Assembly: GCA_002296055.1 (NCBI GenBank)
Contig: DBHE01000117.1
Coordinates: 1-15,564, forward strand
Reading direction: 5' to 3'
DNA length: 15,564 nucleotides
DNA from: Pseudomonadaceae bacterium UBA836
GTDB lineage: Bacteria; Pseudomonadota; Gammaproteobacteria; Pseudomonadales; Pseudomonadaceae
Shown in pieces: positions 5,916 to 14,042 of the stretch. The notes under the pieces were generated by a model that had not been told where the DNA came from, made no database searches, and saw nothing but the letters and a program-made list of their open reading frames with translations. The position numbers and the translations under genes were made by a program. How positions within the stretch are numbered: position 1 is the first letter of the stretch; every line of letters starts with the position of its first letter.

Positions 5916-7175
5916 TCAGACCGAGAAGGGGGGCAGTTTTTTCTCGACCGTCTGTCGCTTCAGGGTTACGTACTGCGGCAGGCCGTTGCTGAAGGGCGGG
6001 AAGTCTTCACCCTGGATCAGCGGAGACAGATAGCGGCGGCAGGCTTCGGTAATGTGGAAGCCGTCTTCGGTGATGAAGTCGCGCGGCATGAACTTCTCGA
6101 CGTTAGCCACATCCTTGAGCGGTGCTTCAATGATGTCCCACTCGTAGGGCGCGTCATTCAAGCGGCGTACGGCCGGCATAATGGCGTTCTTGCCCTGCAT
6201 GGCGATTTCCACGGCAGCCTTGCCCAGGGCGTAGGCCTGGTCCACGTCCACCTTGGCGGCGATGTGGCGGGCGGCGCGCTGCAGGTAGTCGGCAACGGCC
6301 CAGTGGTACTTGTAGCCCAGCTCGTCCTTGACCAGCTTGGCAATGGTCGGCGCCACGCCGCCCAGTTGGGCGTGGCCGAAGGCGTCGGTCAGGCCGGACT
6401 CGGAGAGGAACTTGCCTTCCTTGTTCTTGATGCCTTCTGACACGCCGATCACGCAGTAGCCGTAGGTTTTGACGCATTCGTCGACGCGGGCCAGGAAGGC
6501 CGGCTGGTCAAACTCGACTTCCGGGAACAGCAGAATGTGCGGCGGTTGACCCTCACCTTCGCTGGCCAGGCCGCAGGCGGCAGTGATCCAGCCGGCGTGG
6601 CGGCCCATTACTTCGAGAATGAACACCTTGGTAGAGGTGGCAGCCATGGAGGCAACGTCAAAACCGGCTTCACGGATGGACGTGGCGACGTATTTGGCCA
6701 CCGAGCCAAAGCCAGGGCAGCAATCGGTGATGGGCAGGTCGTTGTCCACGGTCTTGGGTACGTGGATGGCCTGGATCGGGTAGCCCAACGTCTCGGACAG
6801 CTGGGAGACCTTCAGGCACGTGTCGGCGGAGTCACCGCCGCCGTTATAGAAGAAGTAGCCGATATTGTGGGCCTTGAAGACTTCAATCAGGCGCTCATAC
6901 TCGGCGCGGTTGGCTTCCAGGCTTTTCAGCTTGTAGCGGCAGGAGCTGAATGCGCCGGACGGGGTGTGGCGCAGGCCAGCGATGTCTTCAGCTGACTCAA
7001 GGCTGGTGTCGATGAGTTCTTCGGTCAGCGCGCCGATGATGCCGTTGCGACCAGCGTAGACAGTGCCGATCTGATCCGGGTATTGGCGAGCCGTTTCAAT
7101 GACGCCTGCAGCAGAGGCGTTAATGACGGCGGTGACCCCACCGGATTGGGCATAAAAAGCGTTTTTGACGGTCAT
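5916..7175 (-). CDS. 6-phosphofructokinase, predicted pyrophosphate-dependent
   Basis: The 419-aa protein belongs to the PFK-A superfamily, which phosphorylates fructose 6-phosphate to fructose 1,6-bisphosphate. SGGVTAVINA (11-20) is the first phosphate-binding loop, NGGGDS (111-116) the phosphoryl-donor loop, PKTVDND (140-146) the catalytic region with its aspartates, and MGRHAGW (190-196) a sugar-binding motif. Asp115 replaces the glycine that ATP-dependent enzymes use in GGDGS. Lys141 replaces the glycine of their PGTIDND. Both are hallmarks of PPi-dependent enzymes. Gly114 stands where an Asp or Asn is more usual. The ATG at 7175-7173 is chosen for its GGAG site; the frame stays open 58 codons upstream but that part is not conserved. 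It is monocistronic, with a terminator downstream. The PPi preference is inferred from residues, not tested. Confidence 0.9.
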   Translation of the reverse strand: MTVKNAFYAQSGGVTAVINASAAGVIETARQYPDQIGTVYAGRNGIIGALTEELIDTSLESAEDIAGLRHTPSGAFSSCRYKLKSLEANRAEYERLIEVFKAHNIGYFFYNGGGDSADTCLKVSQLSETLGYPIQAIHVPKTVDNDLPITDCCPGFGSVAKYVATSIREAGFDVASMAATSTKVFILEVMGRHAGWITAACGLASEGEGQPPHILLFPEVEFDQPAFLARVDECVKTYGYCVIGVSEGIKNKEGKFLSESGLTDAFGHAQLGGVAPTIAKLVKDELGYKYHWAVADYLQRAARHIAAKVDVDQAYALGKAAVEIAMQGKNAIMPAVRRLNDAPYEWDIIEAPLKDVANVEKFMPRDFITEDGFHITEACRRYLSPLIQGEDFPPFSNGLPQYVTLKRQTVEKKLPPFSV

Positions 7176-7228
7176 GCGAACTCCATGTGAAAGACGTGAT
7201 CGAAGTCGTCCGGGCTCAATAGTGCAAC

Positions 7229-7250
7229 AAAAACGCCCCGGAAGCGGGGC
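7229..7250 (-). terminator. Terminator-like hairpin in the phosphofructokinase leader
   Basis: On the minus strand GCCCCG-CTTC-CGGGGC is followed by G and five T, then GTTGC. It lies about 55 bases upstream of the phosphofructokinase ATG and nothing convergent ends here. It could be an attenuator in the 5' leader or the end of a short minus-strand RNA. A -10-like TATCAT (7276-7271) sits just upstream. Confidence 0.5.
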
Positions 7251-7324
7251 AGGGGCGGACAGATGCGCGCATGATAGCCGAAAAGCTGTTGCGCTTGCAT
7301 GTCCGTCGGGCGGACGCCGGGTGC

Positions 7325-7352
7325 TTGACATCGGCGCGGCCGTCGCCATTCT
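7325..7352 (+). promoter_or_regulatory. Possible mpl promoter
   Basis: A perfect -35 TTGACA (7325-7330) is followed after 16 bases by a weak -10 candidate CATTCT (7347-7352). The mpl ATG is about 50 bases downstream. The -10 match is poor, so the exact element is uncertain. Confidence 0.35.
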
Positions 7353-7355
7353 GTT

Positions 7356-7374
7356 CAGCTTTCAGCGTAAGCTG
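7356..7374 (+). promoter_or_regulatory. Short inverted repeat between mpl promoter and start
   Basis: CAGCTT (7356-7361) and AAGCTG (7369-7374) form a perfect 6-bp inverted repeat with a 7-base spacer, just before the mpl ribosome-binding site. It could be a small leader hairpin or an operator half-site pair. No regulator is indicated. Confidence 0.3.
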
Positions 7375-7403
7375 TAGCCCTACGACAGTGACAAGGAATA
7401 TTC

Positions 7404-8765
7404 ATGCATCTCCACATTCTCGGCATCTGTGGCACCTTTATGGGGTCGCTGGCCTTGCTGGCACGCGAGCTGGGCCATGAGGTCAGCGGCTCGGATGCCA
7501 ATGTCTACCCGCCCATGAGCACCCAGCTGGCCGAGCAGGGGATCGTGTTGCAAGAAGGTTATGACCCGGCGCATCTCACGCCGGCGCCAGATCTGGTCAT
7601 TGTCGGTAACGCCATGGCGCGCGGCAATCCGGCGGTGGAGTACATGCTCGATCAGGGCATGCCCTATGTTTCCGGCCCGGAATGGCTGGCGCGGCATGTG
7701 CTGCAGGATCGCTGGGTACTGGCGGTGGCCGGCACCCACGGCAAAACGTCAACGTCGAGCCTACTGGCCTGGCTGCTGGAAGATGCGGGTATGTCGCCCG
7801 GTTTTCTGATTGGCGGGGTGCCGCAGAACTTTGGTATCTCCGCGCGCCTTGGCGGTACGCCCTTTTTTGTAGTGGAAGCAGACGAGTACGACAGCGCCTT
7901 CTTCGACAAGCGCTCCAAATTTGTTCACTACCGTCCGCGTACGGCCGTGCTGAACAACCTGGAATTTGACCACGCGGATATCTTCCCTGACTTGGCGGCT
8001 ATCGAACGTCAGTTTCACCATTTGGTGCGCACCGTTCCCGCGTCCGGCCTGATCATCCACCCGGCGCAGGACGCGGCGCTGCAACGGGTCATCAAGATGG
8101 GCTGCTGGACGCCGTGTCAGACAACGGGCGAGGGCGGCACCTGGCAGGCGCGCCTGCTCAGCGATGATGGTTCGCGCTTTGAGGTGTGGCTAGACGGTGA
8201 GCTGCAGGGCGTGGCCGAATGGCCGCAGACTGGCCAGCACAACGTGGCCAATGCTTTGTCGGCCTTGGCGGCTGCGCGCCATGTGGGTGTGACGCCAGCG
8301 CAGGGGATTGCCTCACTGGGCGGCTTCCGTAATGCCAAGCGGCGCATGGAGAAGCTGGCCGAGATCAACGGCATCAGCGTGTATGACGATTTTGCCCACC
8401 ACCCGACGGCCATTGCCACCACGCTGGCTGGCTTGCGCGCGCAGATTGGCGATGCGCCGCTGATTGCAGTCATTGAGCCGCGCTCCAACACCATGCGTCT
8501 TGGCAGCCACATGGCGGCGCTGCCTGCCAGTGTTGCTGATGCATCCGAGGTGTTCTGGTATCAGCCGGCAGGTCTGGACTGGTCCTTGGATGGCGTGGTC
8601 TCAGATAGCCCGGTCCCGGCCCAGGTGGCCAGCGACCTGGATGCCATTGTCGAGCAGGTGGTGGCTACGGCAACGCCGCAGACGCGGGTGGTGGTGATGA
8701 GTAATGGCGGCTTTGGCGGCATTCACCAGCGCTTGATTCAGGCGCTGGAGGCGCGGCATGGCTGA
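7404..8765 (+). CDS. mpl: UDP-N-acetylmuramate:L-alanyl-gamma-D-glutamyl-meso-diaminopimelate ligase
   Basis: The 453-aa Mur ligase-family enzyme recycles peptidoglycan. It joins the tripeptide recovered from murein to UDP-MurNAc in the cytoplasm, using ATP. The N-terminal Rossmann-like domain starts [16 protein letters not shown]. The ATP-binding P-loop is GTHGKTST (110-117). EADEYD (158-163) and the [11 protein letters not shown] stretch (184-194) are typical of Mpl and distinguish it from MurC. The length agrees with E. coli Mpl (457 aa). ATG 7404 has AAGGA about 8 bases upstream. Its last codons overlap the start of ubiX by 8 bases, so the two are probably translated from one mRNA; this pairing is, as I recall, also seen in Pseudomonas. 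Confidence 0.96.
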   Translation: MHLHILGICGTFMGSLALLARELGHEVSGSDANVYPPMSTQLAEQGIVLQEGYDPAHLTPAPDLVIVGNAMARGNPAVEYMLDQGMPYVSGPEWLARHVLQDRWVLAVAGTHGKTSTSSLLAWLLEDAGMSPGFLIGGVPQNFGISARLGGTPFFVVEADEYDSAFFDKRSKFVHYRPRTAVLNNLEFDHADIFPDLAAIERQFHHLVRTVPASGLIIHPAQDAALQRVIKMGCWTPCQTTGEGGTWQARLLSDDGSRFEVWLDGELQGVAEWPQTGQHNVANALSALAAARHVGVTPAQGIASLGGFRNAKRRMEKLAEINGISVYDDFAHHPTAIATTLAGLRAQIGDAPLIAVIEPRSNTMRLGSHMAALPASVADASEVFWYQPAGLDWSLDGVVSDSPVPAQVASDLDAIVEQVVATATPQTRVVVMSNGGFGGIHQRLIQALEARHG

Positions 8766-9360
8766 GAGGGTTACGCTGGCGGTAACCGGCGCATCGGGTG
8801 TTCAGTACGCGATGCGGCTGCTCGGCTGCCTGGTTGAGGCCGGGGTTGAGGTGTCGTTCCTGATTTCGCAGGCGGCGCAGTTGGTCGTTGCTACCGAGAC
8901 TGAGTGGCAGTTGCCGCCAAAGCCGCAGGCGCTGGAGCAGTATCTGACCGAGCAGTTCAAGGCGGCAGCAGGGCAAATCAGGGTCTACGGCAAGCAGGAC
9001 TGGATGGCGCCGGTGGCCTCAGGCAGTGGCGCGCCCTCGGCGATGGTGGTGTGTCCCTGTTCAACCGGTACGCTGTCGGCGATTGCGACCGGCGCCAGTA
9101 ATAACCTTATTGAGCGGGCCGCCGATGTGGCGCTGAAAGAACGTCGCAAGCTGATTCTGGTGCCGCGTGAGACGCCATTTTCCAGTATTCATCTGGAAAA
9201 CATGCTGAAGCTCAGCCAAATGGGCGCGGTGATCATGCCGGCGAGCCCCGGCTTTTATCACAAGCCGCAGTCGATTGATGATCTGGTCGATTTTGTGGTG
9301 GCGCGAATTCTGGGGCAGTTGGGAATGGAGCAGGCGCTTATTCCGCGCTGGGGAGAGTAG
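8758..9360 (+). CDS. ubiX: Flavin prenyltransferase UbiX
   Basis: The 200-aa protein makes prenylated FMN, the cofactor of the UbiD decarboxylase in ubiquinone biosynthesis, from FMN and dimethylallyl phosphate. [10 protein letters not shown] (9-18) is the flavin-binding start. The [18 protein letters not shown] stretch and [15 protein letters not shown] are family hallmarks. PRETP precedes the C-terminal [13 protein letters not shown] motif. The length is usual for the family. The ATG at 8758 lies within the last codons of mpl (8-base overlap), implying coupling. No ubiD is in the window. A hairpin follows the stop. Confidence 0.96.
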   Translation: MAERVTLAVTGASGVQYAMRLLGCLVEAGVEVSFLISQAAQLVVATETEWQLPPKPQALEQYLTEQFKAAAGQIRVYGKQDWMAPVASGSGAPSAMVVCPCSTGTLSAIATGASNNLIERAADVALKERRKLILVPRETPFSSIHLENMLKLSQMGAVIMPASPGFYHKPQSIDDLVDFVVARILGQLGMEQALIPRWGE

Positions 9361-9389
9361 CACCCGACCGGCGCATCGCTGGTCGGGTG
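9361..9389. terminator. Hairpin between convergent ubiX and dehydratase genes
   Basis: CACCCGACC (9361-9369) pairs with GGTCGGGTG (9381-9389) directly after the ubiX stop. No T-tract follows on either strand. A second small palindrome TCTGATC-A-GATCAGA (9400-9414) covers the stop codon of the minus-strand gene. The position suggests shared 3'-end structure. Confidence 0.45.
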
Positions 9390-9409
9390 CCTCTGAGTGT
9401 CTGATCAGA

Positions 9410-9865
9410 TCAGACGAAATACAGCGACAGGCCTTCGGAGATGAATGCGGGCTTGTCCACGCCTTCGATTTCCAGGGTGTTGCGGGCTTTGAGCAGCCAC
9501 TGGCCCGGGTTTTTCTCGGTAACGTCAATGATGGTGCTGTGCAGGCGCACGCGCGAGCCAACGCGAACCGGCTGGATGAAGCGCAGGCTGTCCATGCCGT
9601 AGTTGACGGCCATTTTCAGACCTTCCGGGCGCGGCAGCAGGCCTTCGGACAGGGTCGGCACCAGCGACAGTGACAGGAAGCCATGGGCGATGGTGCCGCC
9701 GAACGGGGTCTTCTTGGCTTTTTCTTCGTCGATGTGAATGAACTGGTGGTCGCCAGTGCACTCGGCGAACTGGTTGACGCGCTCCTGATCGACCAGCAGC
9801 CAATCAGAATGCCCCATGTCCTTGCCGATGAGGGAAGTAAGTTCAGATACGGGAATGGCTGTCAT
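9410..9865 (-). CDS. MaoC/NodN-like dehydratase (hot-dog fold)
   Basis: The 151-aa single hot-dog domain protein resembles R-specific enoyl-CoA hydratases and NodN-like proteins. The hydratase-2 motif is recognisable as TGDHQFIHID (37-46), with likely catalytic Asp39 and His44. AHGFLSLSL (60-68) forms the conserved helix after it. Family members hydrate 2-enoyl-CoA thioesters in the cytoplasm, for example in beta-oxidation or polyester metabolism, but the substrate here is not evident. The ATG at 9865-9863 has a good GGAG site. It is transcribed alone, convergent with ubiX and divergent from the LON-domain gene. Confidence 0.9.
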   Translation of the reverse strand: MTAIPVSELTSLIGKDMGHSDWLLVDQERVNQFAECTGDHQFIHIDEEKAKKTPFGGTIAHGFLSLSLVPTLSEGLLPRPEGLKMAVNYGMDSLRFIQPVRVGSRVRLHSTIIDVTEKNPGQWLLKARNTLEIEGVDKPAFISEGLSLYFV

Positions 9866-10084
9866 ATTGCTCTCCGTGACTCTTATTGTGTGGGGTGCGC
9901 CCGGCAGTGTTACCCTGCGGCGCGAAGGTGTCTACGCCAGCATGTTTGCAAGGGGGCGGGTGGGGGTCAATGCAGGTTTGGCTTTCATTGGTTTGCTGAA
10001 TGATCCAACCACCTGTCGGCAGGCTATGTTGGGTGGGCGAGATTGACAAGAGGGCGCTGAGCAGGCGGCCTCCGGGGGAAACGC

Positions 10085-10669
10085 ATGAGCGAAGCAACAG
10101 CACTCTTTCCGTTGAAGTCCCTGCTGGTGCCTGGCTGCCATCTGGATCTGCAGATTTTCGAGGCGCGCTATCTGGATATGGTTAGCCGCTGTTTCCGTCA
10201 GCAGCAGGGTTTTGTCGTGGTTGGGCTGGAATCCGGCTCTGAGGTGGGCTCGGGTAATCTGCGCTTTGGCGCGATTGGTTGCGAGGCGCGGATTATTGAC
10301 TGGCAGCAGCGCGATAACGGCTTGCTGGGTATTCGTGTACTAGGCGGACGGCGGGCGCGTCTGAGCGAGGTAGAGGTGGCAGAGGACGGGCTGGTGACCG
10401 CGCAGGCGCACTGGATTCCCGAGCAGCTGGATGCTGCCCTGCTGCCTGATCACGATGAACTGCTCAGTTTGCACCAGGCCTTGCTGCAGCATCCGCTGGT
10501 GCAGCGCTTGGACTTGCCGCCGGTTGAGGACAGCCAGCAGCGGCTGGCCTGGCAACTGACCAGCCTCTTGCCGCTGGCGCTTGAGCAGAAAAACCAGTTG
10601 CTGGCTATCGATCGGCCAGAGGAACGTTTGCAGCGCATTGGTGATTGGCTGCAGCAGGTGCAGGCCTGA
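10085..10669 (+). CDS. LON peptidase substrate-binding (N-terminal) domain protein
   Basis: The 194-aa protein consists only of the domain that precedes the ATPase in Lon protease. It begins with the characteristic ALFPLKSLLVPGCHLDLQIF and then EARYLDMV, followed by beta-rich segments and a helical C-terminal part. There is no Walker ATPase and no Ser-Lys protease domain, so it cannot be a protease itself. Such stand-alone proteins are widespread in Pseudomonas and their role is unknown. The ATG at 10085 has a strong GGGGG site 7 bases upstream. It is divergent from the dehydratase gene across 219 bases and convergent with the DedA-family gene. Confidence 0.9.
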   Translation: MSEATALFPLKSLLVPGCHLDLQIFEARYLDMVSRCFRQQQGFVVVGLESGSEVGSGNLRFGAIGCEARIIDWQQRDNGLLGIRVLGGRRARLSEVEVAEDGLVTAQAHWIPEQLDAALLPDHDELLSLHQALLQHPLVQRLDLPPVEDSQQRLAWQLTSLLPLALEQKNQLLAIDRPEERLQRIGDWLQQVQA

Positions 10670-10713
10670 ACTCACCGAGCCAAGCGTTGATGGCGTAACG
10701 TCGGATCAGCGGC

Positions 10714-11916
10714 TCACCACAGCAGCCAGATGGCAATCAGATAGGGCCATAGCGCGATTAGCCATTGCAGCGCCCGCGGCGCTGGCGGCAGCGGACCGAA
10801 GCGCTCAGTCAACCAGCACGCCAGCAGCCCGGCGCTGGCGGCGCAGAGCAGAGCACGCAGCAGCTCCAGTGGCCCCAGCGCCTCGTGTTGCAGCAGGTTG
10901 CTAAGCAGCAGGCCAATCAGCGGCAGTGGGTACAGTAGCCAACTGGCGCGCCACCAGAAATGCCGCCCCCGGTTGCAGATCACCAGCAGGGCGCAGAGTA
11001 GCGAGAGCACCAGCGCGCTGGTTGCCGCCAGTGGGCTCAGACCAACCACCCAGTCCAGCAGCACGGCAAAGCCCAGTGTCAGCAGCAACAGACTCAGGGC
11101 GCGCCACTGACGACAGGCCAGCAACAGCAGTGCAATTGGCAGGGCGACCAGCAGCAGGCTGGGGTGCAACAGGCGCAGCCGCTCGGTGCCTGGCAGTTGC
11201 AGGTATTCGCGGCTGCTGATCAGGGTGTCGCTGAATATCGCCAGTGCACTCTGGTTGCTGGTCAGCACCAGTAATGCCAGCAAGCAGAGTGCTGCTGCAG
11301 CCAGCGCGCTCCAGCGCCGCTGCAGGCGCAGCAGGTAGAGGCTGCCACCAACCACGATCACGGCCCCTACGGCGACACTTAGTGCCTGATTCCAGAACAG
11401 CGGTGGTACTGCCCAGCGCGCGGCCCGTCCCGCCGAATAGCCGGGTATCAGGTAGGCCGGAGCCCAGGCCAGTGCTGATAGCAGGTTGATGACGATAAAG
11501 CGCCAGGCGGGCATGTCGAACATGCCGGCAACCAGCGGGATGATGGGGCGGATAGGTCCGATGAAGCGGCCCAGCACCACGCTGACCCAGCCATAACGCC
11601 GGAAAAAACGCTCGCCGCGGTCGATCCATTGCGGGTGGCGGCGAAACAGCGACAGGCGGCGGATATCCTGATGAAACCAGCGCCCCAGAGCAAAGCTGAG
11701 TAAATCACCAATGACCGCGCCGAAGAACGCCCAGGCAATGGCTTCCAGTAGCGGCATGTCGGCACTGGCTGCCAGCGCGGCGAAGGCAAACAGCAGGAAC
11801 ACGCCCGGCACGACCAAGCCGGCGACCGCCAGCGACTCGGTGAGCGACACCAGAAAGATAGCTACCCCCAGCCATTGGCTGTGGGCGCCCAGCCATTGGG
11901 TCAGATCGCTCAGCAT
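10714..11916 (-). CDS. DedA/VTT-family membrane protein with extra C-terminal membrane domain
   Basis: The 400-aa polytopic inner-membrane protein has an N-terminal DedA (SNARE-associated/VTT) domain at about 10-200. It carries VVPGVFLL early, the conserved GRFIGPIRPIIPLVAG (116-131), and the following NLLSALAWAPAYLIPGY. DedA proteins include lipid flippases for undecaprenyl phosphate or phospholipids. After about residue 205 there is a second hydrophobic region of some 190 residues. I cannot assign it firmly: in Pseudomonas some DedA proteins are fused to a PAP2 phosphatase, but the KX6RP, PSGH and SRxxxxxHxxxD motifs are not seen. The start overlaps the stop of the glycosylase gene by 7 bases, so the two are translationally coupled. 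Confidence 0.88.
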   Translation of the reverse strand: MLSDLTQWLGAHSQWLGVAIFLVSLTESLAVAGLVVPGVFLLFAFAALAASADMPLLEAIAWAFFGAVIGDLLSFALGRWFHQDIRRLSLFRRHPQWIDRGERFFRRYGWVSVVLGRFIGPIRPIIPLVAGMFDMPAWRFIVINLLSALAWAPAYLIPGYSAGRAARWAVPPLFWNQALSVAVGAVIVVGGSLYLLRLQRRWSALAAAALCLLALLVLTSNQSALAIFSDTLISSREYLQLPGTERLRLLHPSLLLVALPIALLLLACRQWRALSLLLLTLGFAVLLDWVVGLSPLAATSALVLSLLCALLVICNRGRHFWWRASWLLYPLPLIGLLLSNLLQHEALGPLELLRALLCAASAGLLACWLTERFGPLPPAPRALQWLIALWPYLIAIWLLW

Positions 11917-12644
11917 GGATGGCTTTCCTGTCGCGCCTGCTGGCGCGCTGCTTCCAGCGCCAGGCGGTGGTAGTGCTCGCCTTCAATCTGGCCGCGCCTG
12001 GCCGGGTTGCGGGTGCAGTGTCGGCTGTAGGCTGCGTCGACCCAGCGGTACAGCAGGTGCTCGTCGCGGCCGCTGGGGATACCCAGGCGTGGGGCGCGTA
12101 GTACCTGGCTGGGCTGGTAGCCGTCGTCTTCGAGCAGCAGCTGGTCAGCGCTAAAGCGCTGCGCGTTCCAATCGCCTACGCGGATTTGCAGTGAACGGCA
12201 CAGCAGTGTTTGCCCGGCGCACAGCCGCTCTGGTGCGCGAACGCCGCCGCTGGCGCTGGGGTTGAGCGCTTGCATCTGCGCCAGGCTTGCGGCCGGGCTG
12301 AGCGTGTCGACCACTGGATGGCCCGACTTGAGCAGCACGCCGCAGCCTTCGCCCAGTGAGCTGCAGTTCATCGAATCGCCGCCCCGGGCGTAGTACATGT
12401 AAATGGTGCCGGGCTCCATGAACAGCGCGCGTCGGGCCTCGGTGTAGCCGAGCGAGGCGTGGCTACCGCGCTCCTCCAGCAGGTACGCCTCGGTCTCGAT
12501 GATGCGCGCCGCCAGCCACTGGCCGTTCAGTCGGCGGCGAATCACCTTGCCGAGCAGGGCGACCGCCAACTGACGAGCATCTTGCTGAAAGAAATGCTCT
12601 GGCAGGGGTGCCGGGGAGGGTATGCGGGTGCGGGTATCGGGCAT
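11910..12644 (-). CDS. mpg: DNA-3-methyladenine glycosylase, AAG/Mpg family
   Basis: The 244-aa protein removes alkylated purines from DNA as the first step of base-excision repair. RIIETEAYL is the conserved block with the catalytic glutamate. It is followed by RRALFMEPGTIYMYYARGGD and then SMNCSS, equivalent to the region around the DNA-binding Tyr and Asn of human AAG. The usual Y-G-M/H element reads ARGGD here, a variation that may be normal for this branch. ATG 12644-12642 is chosen because an upstream start at 12740 would overlap the proA promoter and adds unconserved residues. No strong ribosome-binding site is seen. It overlaps the DedA-family gene downstream by 7 bases. Confidence 0.9.
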   Translation of the reverse strand: MPDTRTRIPSPAPLPEHFFQQDARQLAVALLGKVIRRRLNGQWLAARIIETEAYLLEERGSHASLGYTEARRALFMEPGTIYMYYARGGDSMNCSSLGEGCGVLLKSGHPVVDTLSPAASLAQMQALNPSASGGVRAPERLCAGQTLLCRSLQIRVGDWNAQRFSADQLLLEDDGYQPSQVLRAPRLGIPSGRDEHLLYRWVDAAYSRHCTRNPARRGQIEGEHYHRLALEAARQQARQESHPC

Positions 12645-12703
12645 GGGCTCATGGTAGCAGGCGGTGGATGACACATTGAATTGCACAGCGACCGCAGGCG
12701 GCG

Positions 12704-12733
12704 CTGTCAAGCCATTGGTGACCCGGCTATAAT
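12704..12733 (+). promoter_or_regulatory. Putative sigma-70 promoter of the proA-nadD-rsfS-rlmH run
   Basis: CTGTCA (12704-12709) and a perfect TATAAT (12728-12733) are separated by 18 bases. They lie 33 bases ahead of the proA start codon. The four complete downstream genes on this strand are tightly packed, so this promoter could serve them all. Confidence 0.6.
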
Positions 12734-12766
12734 GCCGCATTTGGTCAACCGGTGGCAGGAGTTAGC

Positions 12767-14032
12767 ATGAGTGCGGAACAGGTAGCGGTATACATGACGA
12801 CGCTGGGGCAGCAGGCCCGCACGGCCTCGCGCGTGATTGCCCGTGCCCCAACCGCCGTCAAGAATGCTGCCCTGCTGGCGACTGCCGAGGCTATTGAAGC
12901 CGCCACCGAGGAACTGGTTGCGGCCAATCAGCTGGACCTGCAGGCCGGCCGTGACAATGGCCTGGATGACGCCATGCTGGATCGTCTGGCGCTTACGCCG
13001 GCTCGCCTGGCCGCCATGGTCGAGGGTTTGCGTCAGGTTGCGGGCCTGGACGATCCGGTCGGCGCGCTGCGTGACATGAAGTTTCTCCCCTCCGGCATTC
13101 AGGTTGGCAAGATGCGGGTGCCGCTGGGTGTGATCGGTATCATTTACGAGTCCCGCCCGAACGTAACGGTAGAGGCGGCCAGTCTCTGCCTGAAATCGGG
13201 CAATGCCTGCATCCTGCGTGGCGGCTCCGAGTCCATCCATTCCAACCGCGCGATTGCCGAGTGCCTGCGTCAGGGCCTGGCGGCGGCCGGTTTGCCGGAT
13301 GACGTTGTGCAGGTGGTAGAAACCACGGATCGCGCGGCGGTTGGCGCGCTGATTACCATGCCCGACTACGTTGATGTGATCGTGCCGCGCGGCGGCAAGG
13401 GCCTGATCGAGCGCATCAGCCGTGAGGCGCGGGTGCCGGTCATCAAGCATCTGGACGGTATCTGTCACGTGTATGTGGATGATCGCGCCGACTTTGACAA
13501 GGCCGAGGCCATTGTCATCAACGCCAAGACCCATCGTTACGGTGTGTGCAACGCGATGGAAACCCTGCTGGTCAACGAGGCCATTGCCGGGCCTTTCCTG
13601 CAGCGCGTGGCGCCGCTGTATGCGGCCAAGGGCGTTGAGCTGCGTGGCTGTCCGGCCACCTGCGCACTGCTGCCTGACGCCGTTGCGGCAACCGAGGAAG
13701 ACTGGTCGACGGAGTATCTGGCGCCGATTCTCTCGATCCGCGTGGTCGCCGATATGGATGCGGCCATCGAGCACATCAATACCTACAGCTCGCAGCACAC
13801 CGATGCCATGGTGTCCGAGGATTACACCCGGGCTCGCCGCTTCATCGCTGAGGTGGACTCCAGTTCGGTGATGATTAATGCCTCGACCCGTTTTGCCGAT
13901 GGTTTCGAGTATGGCCTGGGCGCGGAAATTGGCATCTCCACCGACAAGATTCATGCCCGCGGCCCGGTTGGTCTGGAAGGGCTGACCAGCGAGAAGTACG
14001 TGGTCTTCGGCGACGGTCATATTCGTCAGTGA
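12767..14032 (+). CDS. proA: Gamma-glutamyl phosphate reductase
   Basis: The 421-aa member of the aldehyde-dehydrogenase superfamily reduces gamma-glutamyl phosphate to glutamate semialdehyde with NADPH, the second step of proline synthesis. It shows [16 protein letters not shown] (119-134), LRGGSES (150-156), the catalytic cysteine Cys261 in [12 protein letters not shown], and the C-terminal signature [19 protein letters not shown]. The length is typical (E. coli ProA is 417 aa). ATG 12767 has AGGAG six bases upstream; the in-frame GTG at 12752 is less likely because that ribosome-binding site lies inside the extension. It is first in a co-directional run with nadD 10 bases downstream. Confidence 0.97.
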   Translation: MSAEQVAVYMTTLGQQARTASRVIARAPTAVKNAALLATAEAIEAATEELVAANQLDLQAGRDNGLDDAMLDRLALTPARLAAMVEGLRQVAGLDDPVGALRDMKFLPSGIQVGKMRVPLGVIGIIYESRPNVTVEAASLCLKSGNACILRGGSESIHSNRAIAECLRQGLAAAGLPDDVVQVVETTDRAAVGALITMPDYVDVIVPRGGKGLIERISREARVPVIKHLDGICHVYVDDRADFDKAEAIVINAKTHRYGVCNAMETLLVNEAIAGPFLQRVAPLYAAKGVELRGCPATCALLPDAVAATEEDWSTEYLAPILSIRVVADMDAAIEHINTYSSQHTDAMVSEDYTRARRFIAEVDSSSVMINASTRFADGFEYGLGAEIGISTDKIHARGPVGLEGLTSEKYVVFGDGHIRQ

Positions 14033-14042
14033 GCCGTCGCTG

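Noticed and set aside
7176..7349. 58-codon N-terminal extension of the phosphofructokinase
   Set aside because: The extension would cover the terminator-like hairpin and leader, is not like the family N-terminus, and a good ribosome-binding site precedes the ATG at 7175.
9866..10084. Regulatory RNA or riboswitch in the 219-bp divergent gap before the LON-domain gene
   Set aside because: Only a small CCTG-TCGG-CAGG hairpin near 10012-10024 was found; no known riboswitch core, T-tract or clear promoter could be supported.
10670..10713. Terminator between the convergent LON-domain and DedA-family genes
   Set aside because: The 44-base gap shows no convincing stem or T-run on either strand.
10901..11629. 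242-codon frame within the DedA-family gene, same strand
   Set aside because: An out-of-frame shadow inside a coherent membrane protein; its translation is Ala/Pro/Arg-rich with no motif.
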